From Sphingobacteriales bacterium 39-19 (lineage in GTDB: Bacteria; Bacteroidota; Bacteroidia; Chitinophagales; Chitinophagaceae), in assembly GCA_001898465.1 (NCBI GenBank), contig MKTX01000015.1, positions 227,412 to 291,411 on the forward strand: a stretch of 64,000 nt of DNA. Reading direction: 5' to 3'. This document shows, in pieces, positions 8,913 through 18,251 of the stretch. The notes beneath the pieces are model-generated. The model did no database searches. It was not told the origin of the DNA and saw only the letters and a program-made list of their open reading frames with translations. A program made the translations under genes and the position numbers. Positions within the stretch are counted from its first letter, which is position 1. Every line of letters starts with the position of its first letter.

Positions 8913-10217
8913 TCAGGGTTCTCCGTATCCATCCAGTTCTGCAATAATGAAAAAACTACCGCATATAATGATCGTATCATCTTCAGCAGCCTTTTCTTTG
9001 GCAGCTTGTAATGCTTCATTTACGTTAGCGTAACCCATTCCTATTAAGTTTTTTTCATGGGCCTTTTTTTGCAGATCCCTACAATTGAATGCCCTGGGTA
9101 TCTGTGCCTGTGTGAAGTAGTAACTTGCTCTTTTGGGGAACAGGTCAAGAATGGCATCAATTTCTTTGTCTTTTACAAAACCCAGTATAAAATGCCTTGC
9201 CTGGTTTGGGTATTCATTTTCTAACTGTGAAATAATATATTGTATACCTGCTTCATTGTGGCCCACATCTACAATAATGGTGGGGTTTTCCTGTATAATA
9301 TCCCACCGGCCTAAAAGACCGGTGAGTTGTTTTACATGAGAGAGGGCATATTTTTCTGATGCATTGCTAATAGTGAAATTCATTGTGCGCAAAACTTTTT
9401 CTGCTGCCAGTACCGTTTTTATGTTTTCTGCCTGGTACCGGCCCGTAAGGTCCAGTACATAATGTTCCAAAAAATGGGTGTGCATATCTGTAACATCACA
9501 CTCCAGTAAATTTCCTGTTTTGGTGACCCCGCTTACCCGGTAAGCATCCTGTGCCCAGGTAACAGGTGCATTGGCTTCTTTTATTTTTTGTTCAAATACC
9601 GGTTTTGTTTCCGGGGTATAGGCACCAATTATTACCGGGGTATTGTTTTTTATAATTCCTGCTTTTTCATATGCAATGGCTGCTAAACTATTACCCAGGA
9701 TGTTCATATGGTCAAAACTAATATTGGTAATGATGCTCAAAATGGGTTGTAAAATATTGGTACTGTCCAGGCGGCCACCCAACCCTGTTTCTATAATAGC
9801 AATATCTGCTTTTTGATCGGCAAACCAGGCAAAAGCCATGGCCACAGTAATTTCAAAAAATGAAGGTTTAATTTTTTCAATAAGTACTTGTGTTTCTTCT
9901 GCAAAATTTACTACAAAATGATGATCAATTTTTTCACCATTAATGCGGATACGCTCTGCAAAATCTTTAATATGGGGCGATGTGTATAAACCCGTTTTAT
10001 AACCCGACTCCTGTAAAATAGCCGCCAGGCAATGGCTGCAACTGCCTTTGCCATTGGTTCCGGCAATATGTATGCTTTTAAATTGGTTTTGTGGATTGCC
10101 CAGTGCAGCGCATAAAGCTTCAATATTATGTAAGCCTTCTTTGATGGCCGCTTTACCGGTATTGCTGAATAATGGCAATTGGCTGTATAAAAAATCAATC
10201 GTTTGCTGGTAGGTCAT
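8913..10217 (-). CDS. folC: Bifunctional folylpolyglutamate synthase / dihydrofolate synthase
   Basis: A 434-residue Mur-ligase-family enzyme that adds glutamate to dihydropteroate and to folates. The ATP-binding loop HIAGTNGKGSCSHCLAAIL, the region IIETGLGGRLDSTNI, and the C-terminal WDIIQENPTIIVDVGHNEAG are typical FolC motifs. Length normal. Read on the minus strand after the TonB-like gene with a 49-base gap, so the pair is likely an operon. Confidence 0.95.
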   Translation of the reverse strand: MTYQQTIDFLYSQLPLFSNTGKAAIKEGLHNIEALCAALGNPQNQFKSIHIAGTNGKGSCSHCLAAILQESGYKTGLYTSPHIKDFAERIRINGEKIDHHFVVNFAEETQVLIEKIKPSFFEITVAMAFAWFADQKADIAIIETGLGGRLDSTNILQPILSIITNISFDHMNILGNSLAAIAYEKAGIIKNNTPVIIGAYTPETKPVFEQKIKEANAPVTWAQDAYRVSGVTKTGNLLECDVTDMHTHFLEHYVLDLTGRYQAENIKTVLAAEKVLRTMNFTISNASEKYALSHVKQLTGLLGRWDIIQENPTIIVDVGHNEAGIQYIISQLENEYPNQARHFILGFVKDKEIDAILDLFPKRASYYFTQAQIPRAFNCRDLQKKAHEKNLIGMGYANVNEALQAAKEKAAEDDTIIICGSFFIIAELDGYGEP

Positions 10218-10266
10218 TGAATAGCAGCGTTAAAAATAAACAGGTTTTGGTAATGGTAGAATGAGG

Positions 10267-11094
10267 TCAATTGATATTAAAATTAAACTGCACCGTAACC
10301 AGCGATTCATCCTTAGCCTTATCAAATTGCATATTGCTTAAGTAATTCATGATAGCAGCGGCATATCTTTTATCATAGCTGGTGCTGGGTTTTACCATTT
10401 GTACAAAATGCCCTTTGCCTTCGGGTGATACTTTGATACTTGCAAAAATGGTTGCTTTGGGCAAGTCGCCGGTAAATGAATAAAAGCGAATGATCTTTCT
10501 GTTACCACTGGTAACCCTTATTCCGCCCACTTTACCACCGGGGGTATTGCCATAAGAATCCTTATTTCCCGAAGGGTCACCGGCATCGCCAGGCCCACCG
10601 GGATTATTGCCCTGTTTTTTAAACCCGTTATCTTCTGTATCGTTATTACCATTTCCTTTTCCCGGGCCATTATATGTAAACTTTGGTTTTTGTGGTTTGG
10701 GGGCAGGTTTTGTAACCGGTGCAGGCGGTGTATTGATTTTTGGTTTTGTTGTTTTTATTGTTTTTGTAACCGGCGCAGCATTCTCTTCGGCATTATCATC
10801 AGGGGTTACGGCCTGGTCTTGCCCGGGCTGAGGTGATGAGGTTTGCAGGTCTTCAACAATGGCATCGGGAGTAGGGTTCCGTTCTCCTTTAATGAGCGGT
10901 TGAATTTCGCCAAAACCTTCTTCGTTATTTCCCAGGTTGATTTCAATTAAATCTTGTGCAGGAGGAACTGACGGCGGTGCAACTTTCCAACTGATAAGTA
11001 TAAATAAAAGGAATAGCAAGGCGCATACGATAAGCGTATAGATGAGCGCTTTCCGGTTTTTGCTTTTTTCAAATTGTATCTCTGCCGTATTCAT
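10267..11094 (-). CDS. TonB-like energy transducer
   Basis: A 275-residue protein with a short cytoplasmic N-terminus, one membrane segment (ALIYTLIVCALLFLLFILIS, residues about 15-34), a long Pro/Lys/Thr-rich periplasmic linker (PPAPVTKPAPKPQKPKF) and a Gly/Asn-rich stretch, then a C-terminal TonB/TolA-like domain ending VTVQFNFNIN. This is the layout of proteins that couple ExbB/ExbD to outer-membrane receptors. The exbB-exbD genes of this window are 20 kb away (31.4-32.6 kb). Only its likely operon mate, folC, is adjacent. Confidence 0.8.
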   Translation of the reverse strand: MNTAEIQFEKSKNRKALIYTLIVCALLFLLFILISWKVAPPSVPPAQDLIEINLGNNEEGFGEIQPLIKGERNPTPDAIVEDLQTSSPQPGQDQAVTPDDNAEENAAPVTKTIKTTKPKINTPPAPVTKPAPKPQKPKFTYNGPGKGNGNNDTEDNGFKKQGNNPGGPGDAGDPSGNKDSYGNTPGGKVGGIRVTSGNRKIIRFYSFTGDLPKATIFASIKVSPEGKGHFVQMVKPSTSYDKRYAAAIMNYLSNMQFDKAKDESLVTVQFNFNIN

Positions 11095-11281
11095 GCCCTA
11101 AAGGTATTTATTATCTTTTTAAACAGATGCATAGAATGGGAGATTCCCATAAAAAGGCAAGAGACTTTAACAAAATTTCAATGCTTGGGTATCTATATGG
11201 AATCTATTGGTAAAATAACATGAAATGGCCTTATTTTTACCAAAAAGTATCAACACTATTTTTTCTCTTTTTAATACCTAT

Positions 11282-13183
11282 ATGACAAATGGATTTCGAT
11301 TGATCCCGGTATGCGGGTTGCTGTTTTTCTTAAGCAGCTGCCAGGATAAAAAGCAGGACCCGGGCTTAAAAGAAAAAATCAATTATTGGAATGAACGCCA
11401 ATCACATTTTACATTAAAGAACCGTGACTCCCTTTTATATTTTGCAAAGCTCATACAGGAAAATGCAAAGAATTTACCGGTAGATTACCAGGTAATGGGG
11501 TTGATAGGAATGGCAAAATATCATTCTTATAGCAAGACGGATCTTTCTATGAAATTATTTGAACAAGCTTTAGCGCTGCTGGAACATTCACATACCGATT
11601 CGCTGAAAGCAAAAGTGTATGCCGGCCTGGGACTGGGTTATAAAAAGAAATCAGATTTTGCGCTGGCCTTAGAATATTTTTTTAAGGCTTTACGGATTTA
11701 CGAAGATCAAAAAAATCAAAGAGGTATTGGTGCCGTACTTTCAAATATTGGCGAAGTGTATCAACTTAAATTTGACTTACCTACCGCCAAAAAATATATA
11801 CTCCAGGCAATTGAAGTAAACAAGCAAGACCATAATGGAATTTCTTATCTGGCATCCATGCAAACCTTAGCCAATATCTATGGCATAAGCAATAATTTTG
11901 ATAGTGCACTGATCATTGATAAGATCGGTATAGCAGCGGCCGACTCAATGGCCTCATCTTCATTACGGTCTATTTTTTTTAATAATATGGGTAACTGTTA
12001 TATGTATATGAATAAATTTGATAGCGCCCACTATTATTTTACACAATGCCTGGCGCTTGATTCGGCAGAGGGTAACCTGGCGTATATGGCCGATAATTAC
12101 CTCACTTTAGGCGAACTGGAAAAGCGAAAAATGAATTATCCCAAAGCAGAGCAATATTTTGCGCATGCTATTTTACTGGCCGATAGTTTAGGTTCAAAAC
12201 AATTTAAATTCAATGCCTGGAATGAATTGTCGGAGATTTATCGCAAGGATAATAAGCTGCTGCTGGCACTGGATGCAAAAGATTCCGGCATGCGCAGTAA
12301 AGACATGATGATAAATGAAAAAACAGAAGAAAAAATTGCAGAGCTGAGGGAATTATACGAAACCGACAAAAAAGAACAAATGATTGCCCTTCAGCAATCA
12401 AAATTATCGAAGCAAAAATTAATACTTATTGGGGGTGGTATTTCAATGGGGCTTTTATTTTTATCCGGATGGTTGTGGTACCATCGGTATAAAATAAAAA
12501 AGGAAAAAGAATTACAATTGAGTTTAATCGGCCAAAGAGAAACGGCAACACTGGAAATATTAAAAGCAGAAGCGCAGGAACGAAAAAGAGTGGCAGCAGA
12601 ATTGCACGATGGGGTAGGGCAGGTAATGGTGGCCGCCTGGCTGAACCTGCAGGTACTGGAAGATCAACTAAAAGGATTAGACAGCGAACAACAAAATTTA
12701 TTACATAAAGCAACAGGCATGGTAGGCGAAAGTTGTAAGGAAGTAAGGCATGTAAGCCATGCCATGATGCCTACCGTATTGCAAAATAAAGACTTTGCCG
12801 ATGCTGTAAAAGATTTTACAAATAAAATTGATAGTAAGATCATCTCTATTGATGTACATACCGAAGGCCTTGAAAAACCTTTGGAAACAGTGGTAGAAAC
12901 TATTTTATACCGGGTGATACAAGAAGCCGTAAACAACACCATAAAACATGCCCGGGCTACCCAGTTAGATATATCATTATACAACCAGCCCGAGGGCATT
13001 ACCTTATTAATAGAAGATAACGGCATTGGTTTCAGCAAAGCCAATCTTGAAAAAGAAGGCCAGGGAATGCAAAACATGAAAAGCCGTATTGCATTTTTAC
13101 ATGGCACTATACATTGGGAAAGCAGCCCCGGCAATGGCACCCTGCTTTCTATAAATATCCCTGCAAAAAATGAAAAAAAATAA
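11282..13183 (+). CDS. TPR-containing sensor histidine kinase (HisKA_3 type), lipoprotein-like N-terminus
   Basis: The ATG at 11282 is preferred over 11225 because it gives a signal peptide with a lipobox (LLFFLSSC, Cys20). Residues about 60-340 hold tetratricopeptide repeats (AKVYAGLGLGYKKKSDFALA is typical), then a coiled region, a membrane segment (LILIGGGISMGLLFLSGWLW) and a NarL-family kinase core: RKRVAAELHDGVGQVM with phosphate-accepting His about residue 442, and ATPase motifs VNNTIKHARA and IEDNGIGF. A lipobox plus a transmembrane segment is common in this Bacteroidota class. It overlaps the next gene, its probable response regulator, by 14 bases. Confidence 0.9.
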   Translation: MTNGFRLIPVCGLLFFLSSCQDKKQDPGLKEKINYWNERQSHFTLKNRDSLLYFAKLIQENAKNLPVDYQVMGLIGMAKYHSYSKTDLSMKLFEQALALLEHSHTDSLKAKVYAGLGLGYKKKSDFALALEYFFKALRIYEDQKNQRGIGAVLSNIGEVYQLKFDLPTAKKYILQAIEVNKQDHNGISYLASMQTLANIYGISNNFDSALIIDKIGIAAADSMASSSLRSIFFNNMGNCYMYMNKFDSAHYYFTQCLALDSAEGNLAYMADNYLTLGELEKRKMNYPKAEQYFAHAILLADSLGSKQFKFNAWNELSEIYRKDNKLLLALDAKDSGMRSKDMMINEKTEEKIAELRELYETDKKEQMIALQQSKLSKQKLILIGGGISMGLLFLSGWLWYHRYKIKKEKELQLSLIGQRETATLEILKAEAQERKRVAAELHDGVGQVMVAAWLNLQVLEDQLKGLDSEQQNLLHKATGMVGESCKEVRHVSHAMMPTVLQNKDFADAVKDFTNKIDSKIISIDVHTEGLEKPLETVVETILYRVIQEAVNNTIKHARATQLDISLYNQPEGITLLIEDNGIGFSKANLEKEGQGMQNMKSRIAFLHGTIHWESSPGNGTLLSINIPAKNEKK

Positions 13184-13820
13184 AATCCATATTGCGATCG
13201 TAGATGATCACCAAATTATAATTGATGGCCTGGTGGCTTTGCTTAAAAACCATCCCAACCTGAAAATTGTTACATCGGCTAATAGCGGGGAAGAAATACT
13301 ACAACTCATACCAAAATATGAAATAGATATTTTACTCACCGATGTAATGATGCCGGTTATGAGCGGGTATGAATTGGCGAAATTGGTTAGCCGGCAATAC
13401 CCCGGTATAAAAATTATTGCTTTAAGTATGAGTGGACAGGGGCAGGTAGTTCATGATATGATTGAAGATGCTGATATTTCCGGTTATTTATTAAAGCAAA
13501 CAAATGCCACCGAACTGGCAGCAGCTATTGAAAAAGTATATGAAGGTGGCCTTTATTTTCACCCCGAAGTATTACAGGAACTGGAGAAATTATCCAATCA
13601 AAAAAAAGAAGTATCAAAAGTTAATATTACCAACCGGGAAAAGCAATTAATTGCATTGATAGAGAACGAGTATTCCAATAAGCAAATTGCAGAAGAATTA
13701 AATATTTCTTTACTTACGGTAGAAACGCACCGGAAAAATATTCTTCGTAAAACAGGTACCAGCAATGTACTCTCCCTGGTAAAATGGGCCTACGAAAACG
13801 GGGTTCTTAAAAACAAATAA
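13170..13820 (+). CDS. LuxR/NarL-family response regulator
   Basis: A 216-residue regulator. The receiver domain carries the acidic pair IVDDHQ and phospho-acceptor Asp58 in LLTDVMMPVMSG, plus the switch Lys in GYLLKQTNA. The C-terminal LuxR helix-turn-helix is complete (ITNREKQLIALIENE...SNKQIAEELNISLLTVETH). It overlaps the upstream kinase gene, so the two form a two-component system. Target genes are unknown; the secreted SUMF1-like gene just downstream is separated by a terminator. Confidence 0.95.
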   Translation: MKKNKIHIAIVDDHQIIIDGLVALLKNHPNLKIVTSANSGEEILQLIPKYEIDILLTDVMMPVMSGYELAKLVSRQYPGIKIIALSMSGQGQVVHDMIEDADISGYLLKQTNATELAAAIEKVYEGGLYFHPEVLQELEKLSNQKKEVSKVNITNREKQLIALIENEYSNKQIAEELNISLLTVETHRKNILRKTGTSNVLSLVKWAYENGVLKNK

Positions 13821-13842
13821 ATACCTATTAGCAGGTATTTTT
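13819..13842 (+). terminator. Terminator after the response regulator
   Basis: 8-bp stem AAATACCT / AGGTATTT around ATTAGC, merging into a short T run. The left arm overlaps the stop codon. Confidence 0.7.
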
Positions 13843-13888
13843 AAAATACATGTGGCAGATATCTTTGTCTTCAAAAATTATCAACCGC

Positions 13889-15280
13889 ATGAAAAAAGTA
13901 TTTTTATTTATTATCTCCCTGGTAAGTATCACCGGTATGGCTATTGCCAATGATGTAGTGGTAACCAATGTATCGCTCATCAATCAAAATACATCTGGCC
14001 CGTTAAATACGCATTATTCCGATGTGCAGTTTAGTATAAGCTGGAAGAATAGCTGGCGTACCAGTACCAATGAATCGAATTACGACGGGTGCTGGGTGTT
14101 TATAAAATACCGGAAGCAAAGCACTTCAGTATGGCTGCATGCTACATTAAATATGAGCGGGCAGGTATCTCCCGCCGGAAGCGTGGTAAAACCTGTTGCC
14201 GATGGCAAAGGTGCTTTTGTGTATCCCAGCGCCAATGGGATAGGGGATGTAAATTATAACAATGCCACATTGCGATGGAATTATGGCAGCGATGGCGTTT
14301 TAGATAATGAGAAAGTAGAAATAAGAGTGTATGCAGTAGAAATGGTAAATGTTCCGCAAGGATCTTTTAACCTGGGTAATTCTTCTTTAGAATCTTATCA
14401 TTTTAAAGATGGCGCCAGCGGAAGCTGGTTTCCTGTTACCAGCGAAAATGCAATAAACTGTGGTACAGCCCCGGGCCAGTTAAATACCGATTATTATTTT
14501 ACTTCTTTACCTGCTATCCCGGCAGCCTATCCAAAAGGATACAATAGCTATTGGATCATGAAATATGAATTTAGCAATCAACAATACCTTGACTTTTTAA
14601 ATACATTAGATCAAACCAGTGCCAATGCATTAAATTCAATTGGCGCTACAGGATCAGTTCCAAACATGGTTACTACTTTTCCCGAAAGAGCAGCCGTGGG
14701 CTTCACTTCACTTAATATCCTGTCCTGGTTAGACTGGGCAGCTATGCGGCCCATGACGGAATTTGAATATGAAAAAGCTTGCCGGGGCGCCAACAATACC
14801 CCCTCACCGCTTGAATATGCATGGGGAAATACTACACTCACTACAATTTCAGGGGGTACTAATATAGGTGCCAATAATGAAACCTGGTTAAATGGCAATG
14901 CTAATTATGTAACCGGTGGGCCTTATACAGCAATGCGCTGCGGAGCCCTCGCTACAGCTACCAGTAACAGAACACAAAGCGGTGCCAGCTTTTATGGCGT
15001 GATGGAAATGAGTGGAAATGCTTCAGAACTTACTGTTTGCGCAAATAATAATGGCACTGCATTTACCGGTAACCATGGCGATGGTGTATTGGATGCGCAG
15101 AGCAATGCCAATGTTCCCGGCTGGCCCAGCCTTACGAATGATTTGTCAATAATTATAAGAGGGGGGTCATTTGCATCTGTTTATGCTAATCTACAGATCT
15201 GCGATCGCAGTGCGGGCGTAATATATGTAAGTTCTTCTTATGTTGGCTTTGGCGGACGAGGGGTACGTACTGCTGAATAA
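13889..15280 (+). CDS. Secreted FGE/SUMF1-type protein
   Basis: The ATG at 13889 gives a signal peptide (MKKVFLFIISLVSITGMAIA); the upstream ATG at 13850 does not. Residues about 25-145 form a beta-rich N-terminal domain; residues about 150-463 match the formylglycine-generating-enzyme/sulfatase-modifying-factor fold: VNVPQGSFNLGN, YWIMKYEFSNQQYLDFLN, RPMTEFEYEKACRGA, GVMEMSGNASELTV and IIRGGSF. The usual GNVWEW is GNASEL here. No sulfatase lies nearby and the copper-binding cysteines of true FGE are not evident, so enzyme activity is doubtful. A surface or binding role is as likely. Confidence 0.82.
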   Translation: MKKVFLFIISLVSITGMAIANDVVVTNVSLINQNTSGPLNTHYSDVQFSISWKNSWRTSTNESNYDGCWVFIKYRKQSTSVWLHATLNMSGQVSPAGSVVKPVADGKGAFVYPSANGIGDVNYNNATLRWNYGSDGVLDNEKVEIRVYAVEMVNVPQGSFNLGNSSLESYHFKDGASGSWFPVTSENAINCGTAPGQLNTDYYFTSLPAIPAAYPKGYNSYWIMKYEFSNQQYLDFLNTLDQTSANALNSIGATGSVPNMVTTFPERAAVGFTSLNILSWLDWAAMRPMTEFEYEKACRGANNTPSPLEYAWGNTTLTTISGGTNIGANNETWLNGNANYVTGGPYTAMRCGALATATSNRTQSGASFYGVMEMSGNASELTVCANNNGTAFTGNHGDGVLDAQSNANVPGWPSLTNDLSIIIRGGSFASVYANLQICDRSAGVIYVSSSYVGFGGRGVRTAE

Positions 15281-15389
15281 AAGACAAAAACAATTTTATT
15301 TCGCATACCCGGTTGTAAGAACCGGCCTCACCGTCGGAATAAAAGCAACAATTATTTTTGAGAAACAGGCGATCCTTAAATAGCACGAC

Positions 15390-16313
15390 ATGAAGAAATA
15401 CTTCTTATTATACTTTATTATTCTTTTGGCAGGTGCATTACATGCCCAGCCACCCAATAATACCATTTTTTATGGGGGTTCCGGGGATGGGTTTGCGTCT
15501 GCGGTTAATATCATTACCCCCAATACTATTTTTTATGGAGGAAGTGGTGACGGTTTTGTATCACAAACCAATGCGGTTTTTGCAAATACCATCTTTTATG
15601 GAGGAATTGGCGATGGTTATGCATCACAAGCCAATATCGTTATGCCCAACATGATTTTTCTGGGAGGGATAGGTGATGGTTTTGCAGCATTTGGAAATTT
15701 GGCAGTACCCAATAATATTTATTTTGGTGGCGTGGGCGATGGATGGCATGCCATTGTTACCCCGCTCATTCCTTTACCCGTAACACTCATATCATTTACC
15801 GCTACGCAGGCAGGCAATTCTCACCTGGTGAGCTGGGTAACCAGTGCAGAAATCAATACTCATTTCTTTGAAGTACAGCGCTCCGCAAATGGGATCGATT
15901 TTAGTACAGCAGGATGGCAAAATGCGAAAGCAGCCAATGGGATGGGCGCTTCCTATTCTTTTTCGGTTCATAATCCATGGATAGGAAATAATTTTTATCG
16001 TTTGAAAATAGTCGATCGGGATGGTAGTATTACCTACAGTAATACCTGTTTGCTTAAAAATACAGGTGCTATTTCTATCGCTATTTATCCCAATCCTACG
16101 GCTGAGAAATTATATGTAAACATTCCTGTTATGGCGAACATACAACAGTTGAAGGCTACCATACAGGATGCAAATGGAAGGCTCATCATGCAGGCTGTTT
16201 TAGAAACTAGCAACAGCAATGCATTGCCCGTTAATCATTTACCTGCCGGCATCTATACATTACAATTTATTTTGGATAATCAGCATTTCGTTTACCGCTT
16301 TTTAAAAAATTAA
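15390..16313 (+). CDS. T9SS-exported protein with five tandem FYGGxGDG repeats
   Basis: A 307-residue protein with a signal peptide (MKKYFLLYFIILLAGALHAQ). Residues 24-120 hold five head-to-tail repeats of about 21 residues with core NTIFYGGSGDGF (starts near 24, 45, 66, 87, 109). After a Pro-rich joint (PLIPLPVTLISFTA) comes a beta-sandwich and a C-terminal type A T9SS sorting domain (IAIYPNPTAEKLYV). The Gly-Asp turns could bind calcium or form a beta-solenoid; that is inference. Similar to proteins described with 'choice-of-anchor' or sorting-domain annotations in Bacteroidota. Function not recognised. Confidence 0.8.
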   Translation: MKKYFLLYFIILLAGALHAQPPNNTIFYGGSGDGFASAVNIITPNTIFYGGSGDGFVSQTNAVFANTIFYGGIGDGYASQANIVMPNMIFLGGIGDGFAAFGNLAVPNNIYFGGVGDGWHAIVTPLIPLPVTLISFTATQAGNSHLVSWVTSAEINTHFFEVQRSANGIDFSTAGWQNAKAANGMGASYSFSVHNPWIGNNFYRLKIVDRDGSITYSNTCLLKNTGAISIAIYPNPTAEKLYVNIPVMANIQQLKATIQDANGRLIMQAVLETSNSNALPVNHLPAGIYTLQFILDNQHFVYRFLKN

Positions 16314-16350
16314 TCAATATCTGCTTTTTCATGTGGAAGTATTCCACCAG

Positions 16351-16378
16351 GGGTTGCTTTTTAAGCAATCCTTTTTTT
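16351..16378 (+). terminator. Terminator after the T9SS repeat protein
   Basis: Stem GGGTTGCTT / AAGCAATCC (one G-T wobble) with loop TTT, then seven Ts. It lies inside the N-terminal extension that the ORF track gives the next gene, showing that the extension is not real. Confidence 0.85.
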
Positions 16379-16480
16379 ATTCTGCAAATCGGGCCGCTGG
16401 TTCCTAAATCTTCTCTTTCAATTTATTTTAGGTACGGTCAACTATTGTTAACTTGCCGCAGATTGCAAAAGAATAATTTT

Positions 16481-18112
16481 ATGATGGATATGAATTTTAA
16501 CAAGAATGAAGATGCTATGAAAATGGCCTGGAGCCGGGTAAAAAAGCATTTAGAGATAATATACCAGGGGGGTGGCGCAAAAGCCATCGCAAAGCAAAAA
16601 GAAAGGCACAAACTCACAGCCCGGGAGCGTATTGCATACCTCTGCGATGAAGGCAGGCCCTTTACCGAATTGGGCGCTTTTGCCGGTTTTGAAATGTATG
16701 CCGAACATGGCGGCTGCCCCGCTGCGGGTACGGTAAGCGGGTTGGGATGGGTGAGTGGCAGGCAATGCATGATCATAGCAAACGATCAAACTGTAAAAGC
16801 CGGGGCCTGGTTCCCGATTACAGGTAAAAAAAACCTGCGTATGCAGGAAATTGCCATGGAAAACAGGCTGCCCGTAATTTATATTGTAGATAGTGCCGGC
16901 GTGTACTTACCCATGCAAGATGAAATATTTCCTGATAAAGAACATTTTGGCCGCATTTTCAGGAACAATGCAAGAATGAGCGCAATGGGTATTACACAAA
17001 TTGCAGCAGTAACAGGCGCCTGTGTTGCCGGGGGCGCATACTTACCCATTATGAGCGATGAAACCCTGATGGTAGAAGGCAACGGATCTATTTTTTTAGC
17101 AGGCCCTTACCTGGTAAAAGCAGCTATTGGCGAAGATGTAGATGCCGAAACCCTGGGCGGAGCCGAAACCCATAATGCCATTTCCGGTATTGCAGATTAT
17201 AAATGCAAAACAGAAGAAGAATGTTTAGACCAGGTAAAGAAAATTATTTCTAAGCTGGCAAAACCCGCATCAGCAGGATTCAGCAGAATAGCGCCGGTAA
17301 ACCCGGCCGCACCAGTTGAAAACATATATGGCATTATGAGCGAAGACAATACTAAACCTTATGATGTACTCGATATTATTCATTGCATGGTAGATAATGA
17401 CAGCTTCGATGAGTTTAAAAAAGAATATGGAAAAACAATTATCTGCGGCTATGCCCGTATTGAAGGATGGGCTGTAGGAATCGTTGCCAACCAACGCTTA
17501 ATTGTAAAAAGTAAAAAAGGGGAAATGCAACTGGGTGGCGTAATCTATAATGATAGTGCAGACAAAGCTGCCCGTTTTATTTTAAACTGCAATCAAAAGA
17601 AAATACCACTTGTATTTTTGCAGGATGTAACCGGCTTTATGGTAGGTAGCCGGAGCGAACATGCGGGCATCATAAAAGATGGGGCAAAATTAGTAAATGC
17701 AGTTGCCAATTCGGTAGTACCTAAAATTACCATCATTACCGGTAACAGTTATGGAGCCGGCAATTATGCCATGTGCGGTAAGGCTTACGATCCCCGTTTT
17801 ATTTATGCCTGGCCTACGGCAAAAATTGCAGTGATGGGGGGTGAGCAGGCTGCTAAAACAATGCTTCAAATTCAAGTAGGCGGTATGAAGGCAAAAGGCA
17901 AAGAAGTTACCGAAGCAGAAGAAAAAGAAATACTAAAAAAAATTACAGACTCTTATCAAAAGCAAACCACGCCTTATTATGCAGCAGCCCGGCTTTGGGT
18001 AGATGCCATAATTGACCCCGCAACTACAAGGCAGCATATTGCTGAAGCATTAATTGCTGCAGATCAGCAAAACGATATCCCCGAATTTAAAACCGGCGTG
18101 TTCCAGGTATAA
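16481..18112 (+). CDS. Acyl-CoA carboxylase, carboxyltransferase (beta) subunit
   Basis: The first 50 track residues span a terminator and look non-coding; the ATG at 16481 gives MMDMNFNKNEDAMKMAW, normal for the family (543 aa). The two crotonase-like carboxyltransferase halves are complete: HKLTARERIAYLCDEG, YAEHGGCPAAGTVSGLGWVS trimmed, AGAWFPITGKKN, GGAYLPIMSDE, and in the second half FLQDVTGFMVG and ITGNSYGAGNYAM. Closest to methylcrotonyl-CoA or propionyl-CoA carboxylase beta chains. The biotin-carrying alpha subunit is not in the window. Exact acyl-CoA substrate is uncertain. Confidence 0.92.
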   Translation: MMDMNFNKNEDAMKMAWSRVKKHLEIIYQGGGAKAIAKQKERHKLTARERIAYLCDEGRPFTELGAFAGFEMYAEHGGCPAAGTVSGLGWVSGRQCMIIANDQTVKAGAWFPITGKKNLRMQEIAMENRLPVIYIVDSAGVYLPMQDEIFPDKEHFGRIFRNNARMSAMGITQIAAVTGACVAGGAYLPIMSDETLMVEGNGSIFLAGPYLVKAAIGEDVDAETLGGAETHNAISGIADYKCKTEEECLDQVKKIISKLAKPASAGFSRIAPVNPAAPVENIYGIMSEDNTKPYDVLDIIHCMVDNDSFDEFKKEYGKTIICGYARIEGWAVGIVANQRLIVKSKKGEMQLGGVIYNDSADKAARFILNCNQKKIPLVFLQDVTGFMVGSRSEHAGIIKDGAKLVNAVANSVVPKITIITGNSYGAGNYAMCGKAYDPRFIYAWPTAKIAVMGGEQAAKTMLQIQVGGMKAKGKEVTEAEEKEILKKITDSYQKQTTPYYAAARLWVDAIIDPATTRQHIAEALIAADQQNDIPEFKTGVFQV

Positions 18113-18251
18113 ATCACTTAAGTGGCCGTATCCATTCCCCTGCACAGCATGAACGAAAAATATAAAATAAATTATAAATATCTTCCCTAAATCTGATGAG
18201 GGCAATGGCTGAGGCTTATTTTCTATTATCTTTACCCGTATTGAAAAAGCT

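Noticed and set aside
16331-16480. N-terminal 50-residue extension of the carboxylase beta subunit
   Set aside because: It runs through a strong rho-independent terminator and has no similarity to the family.
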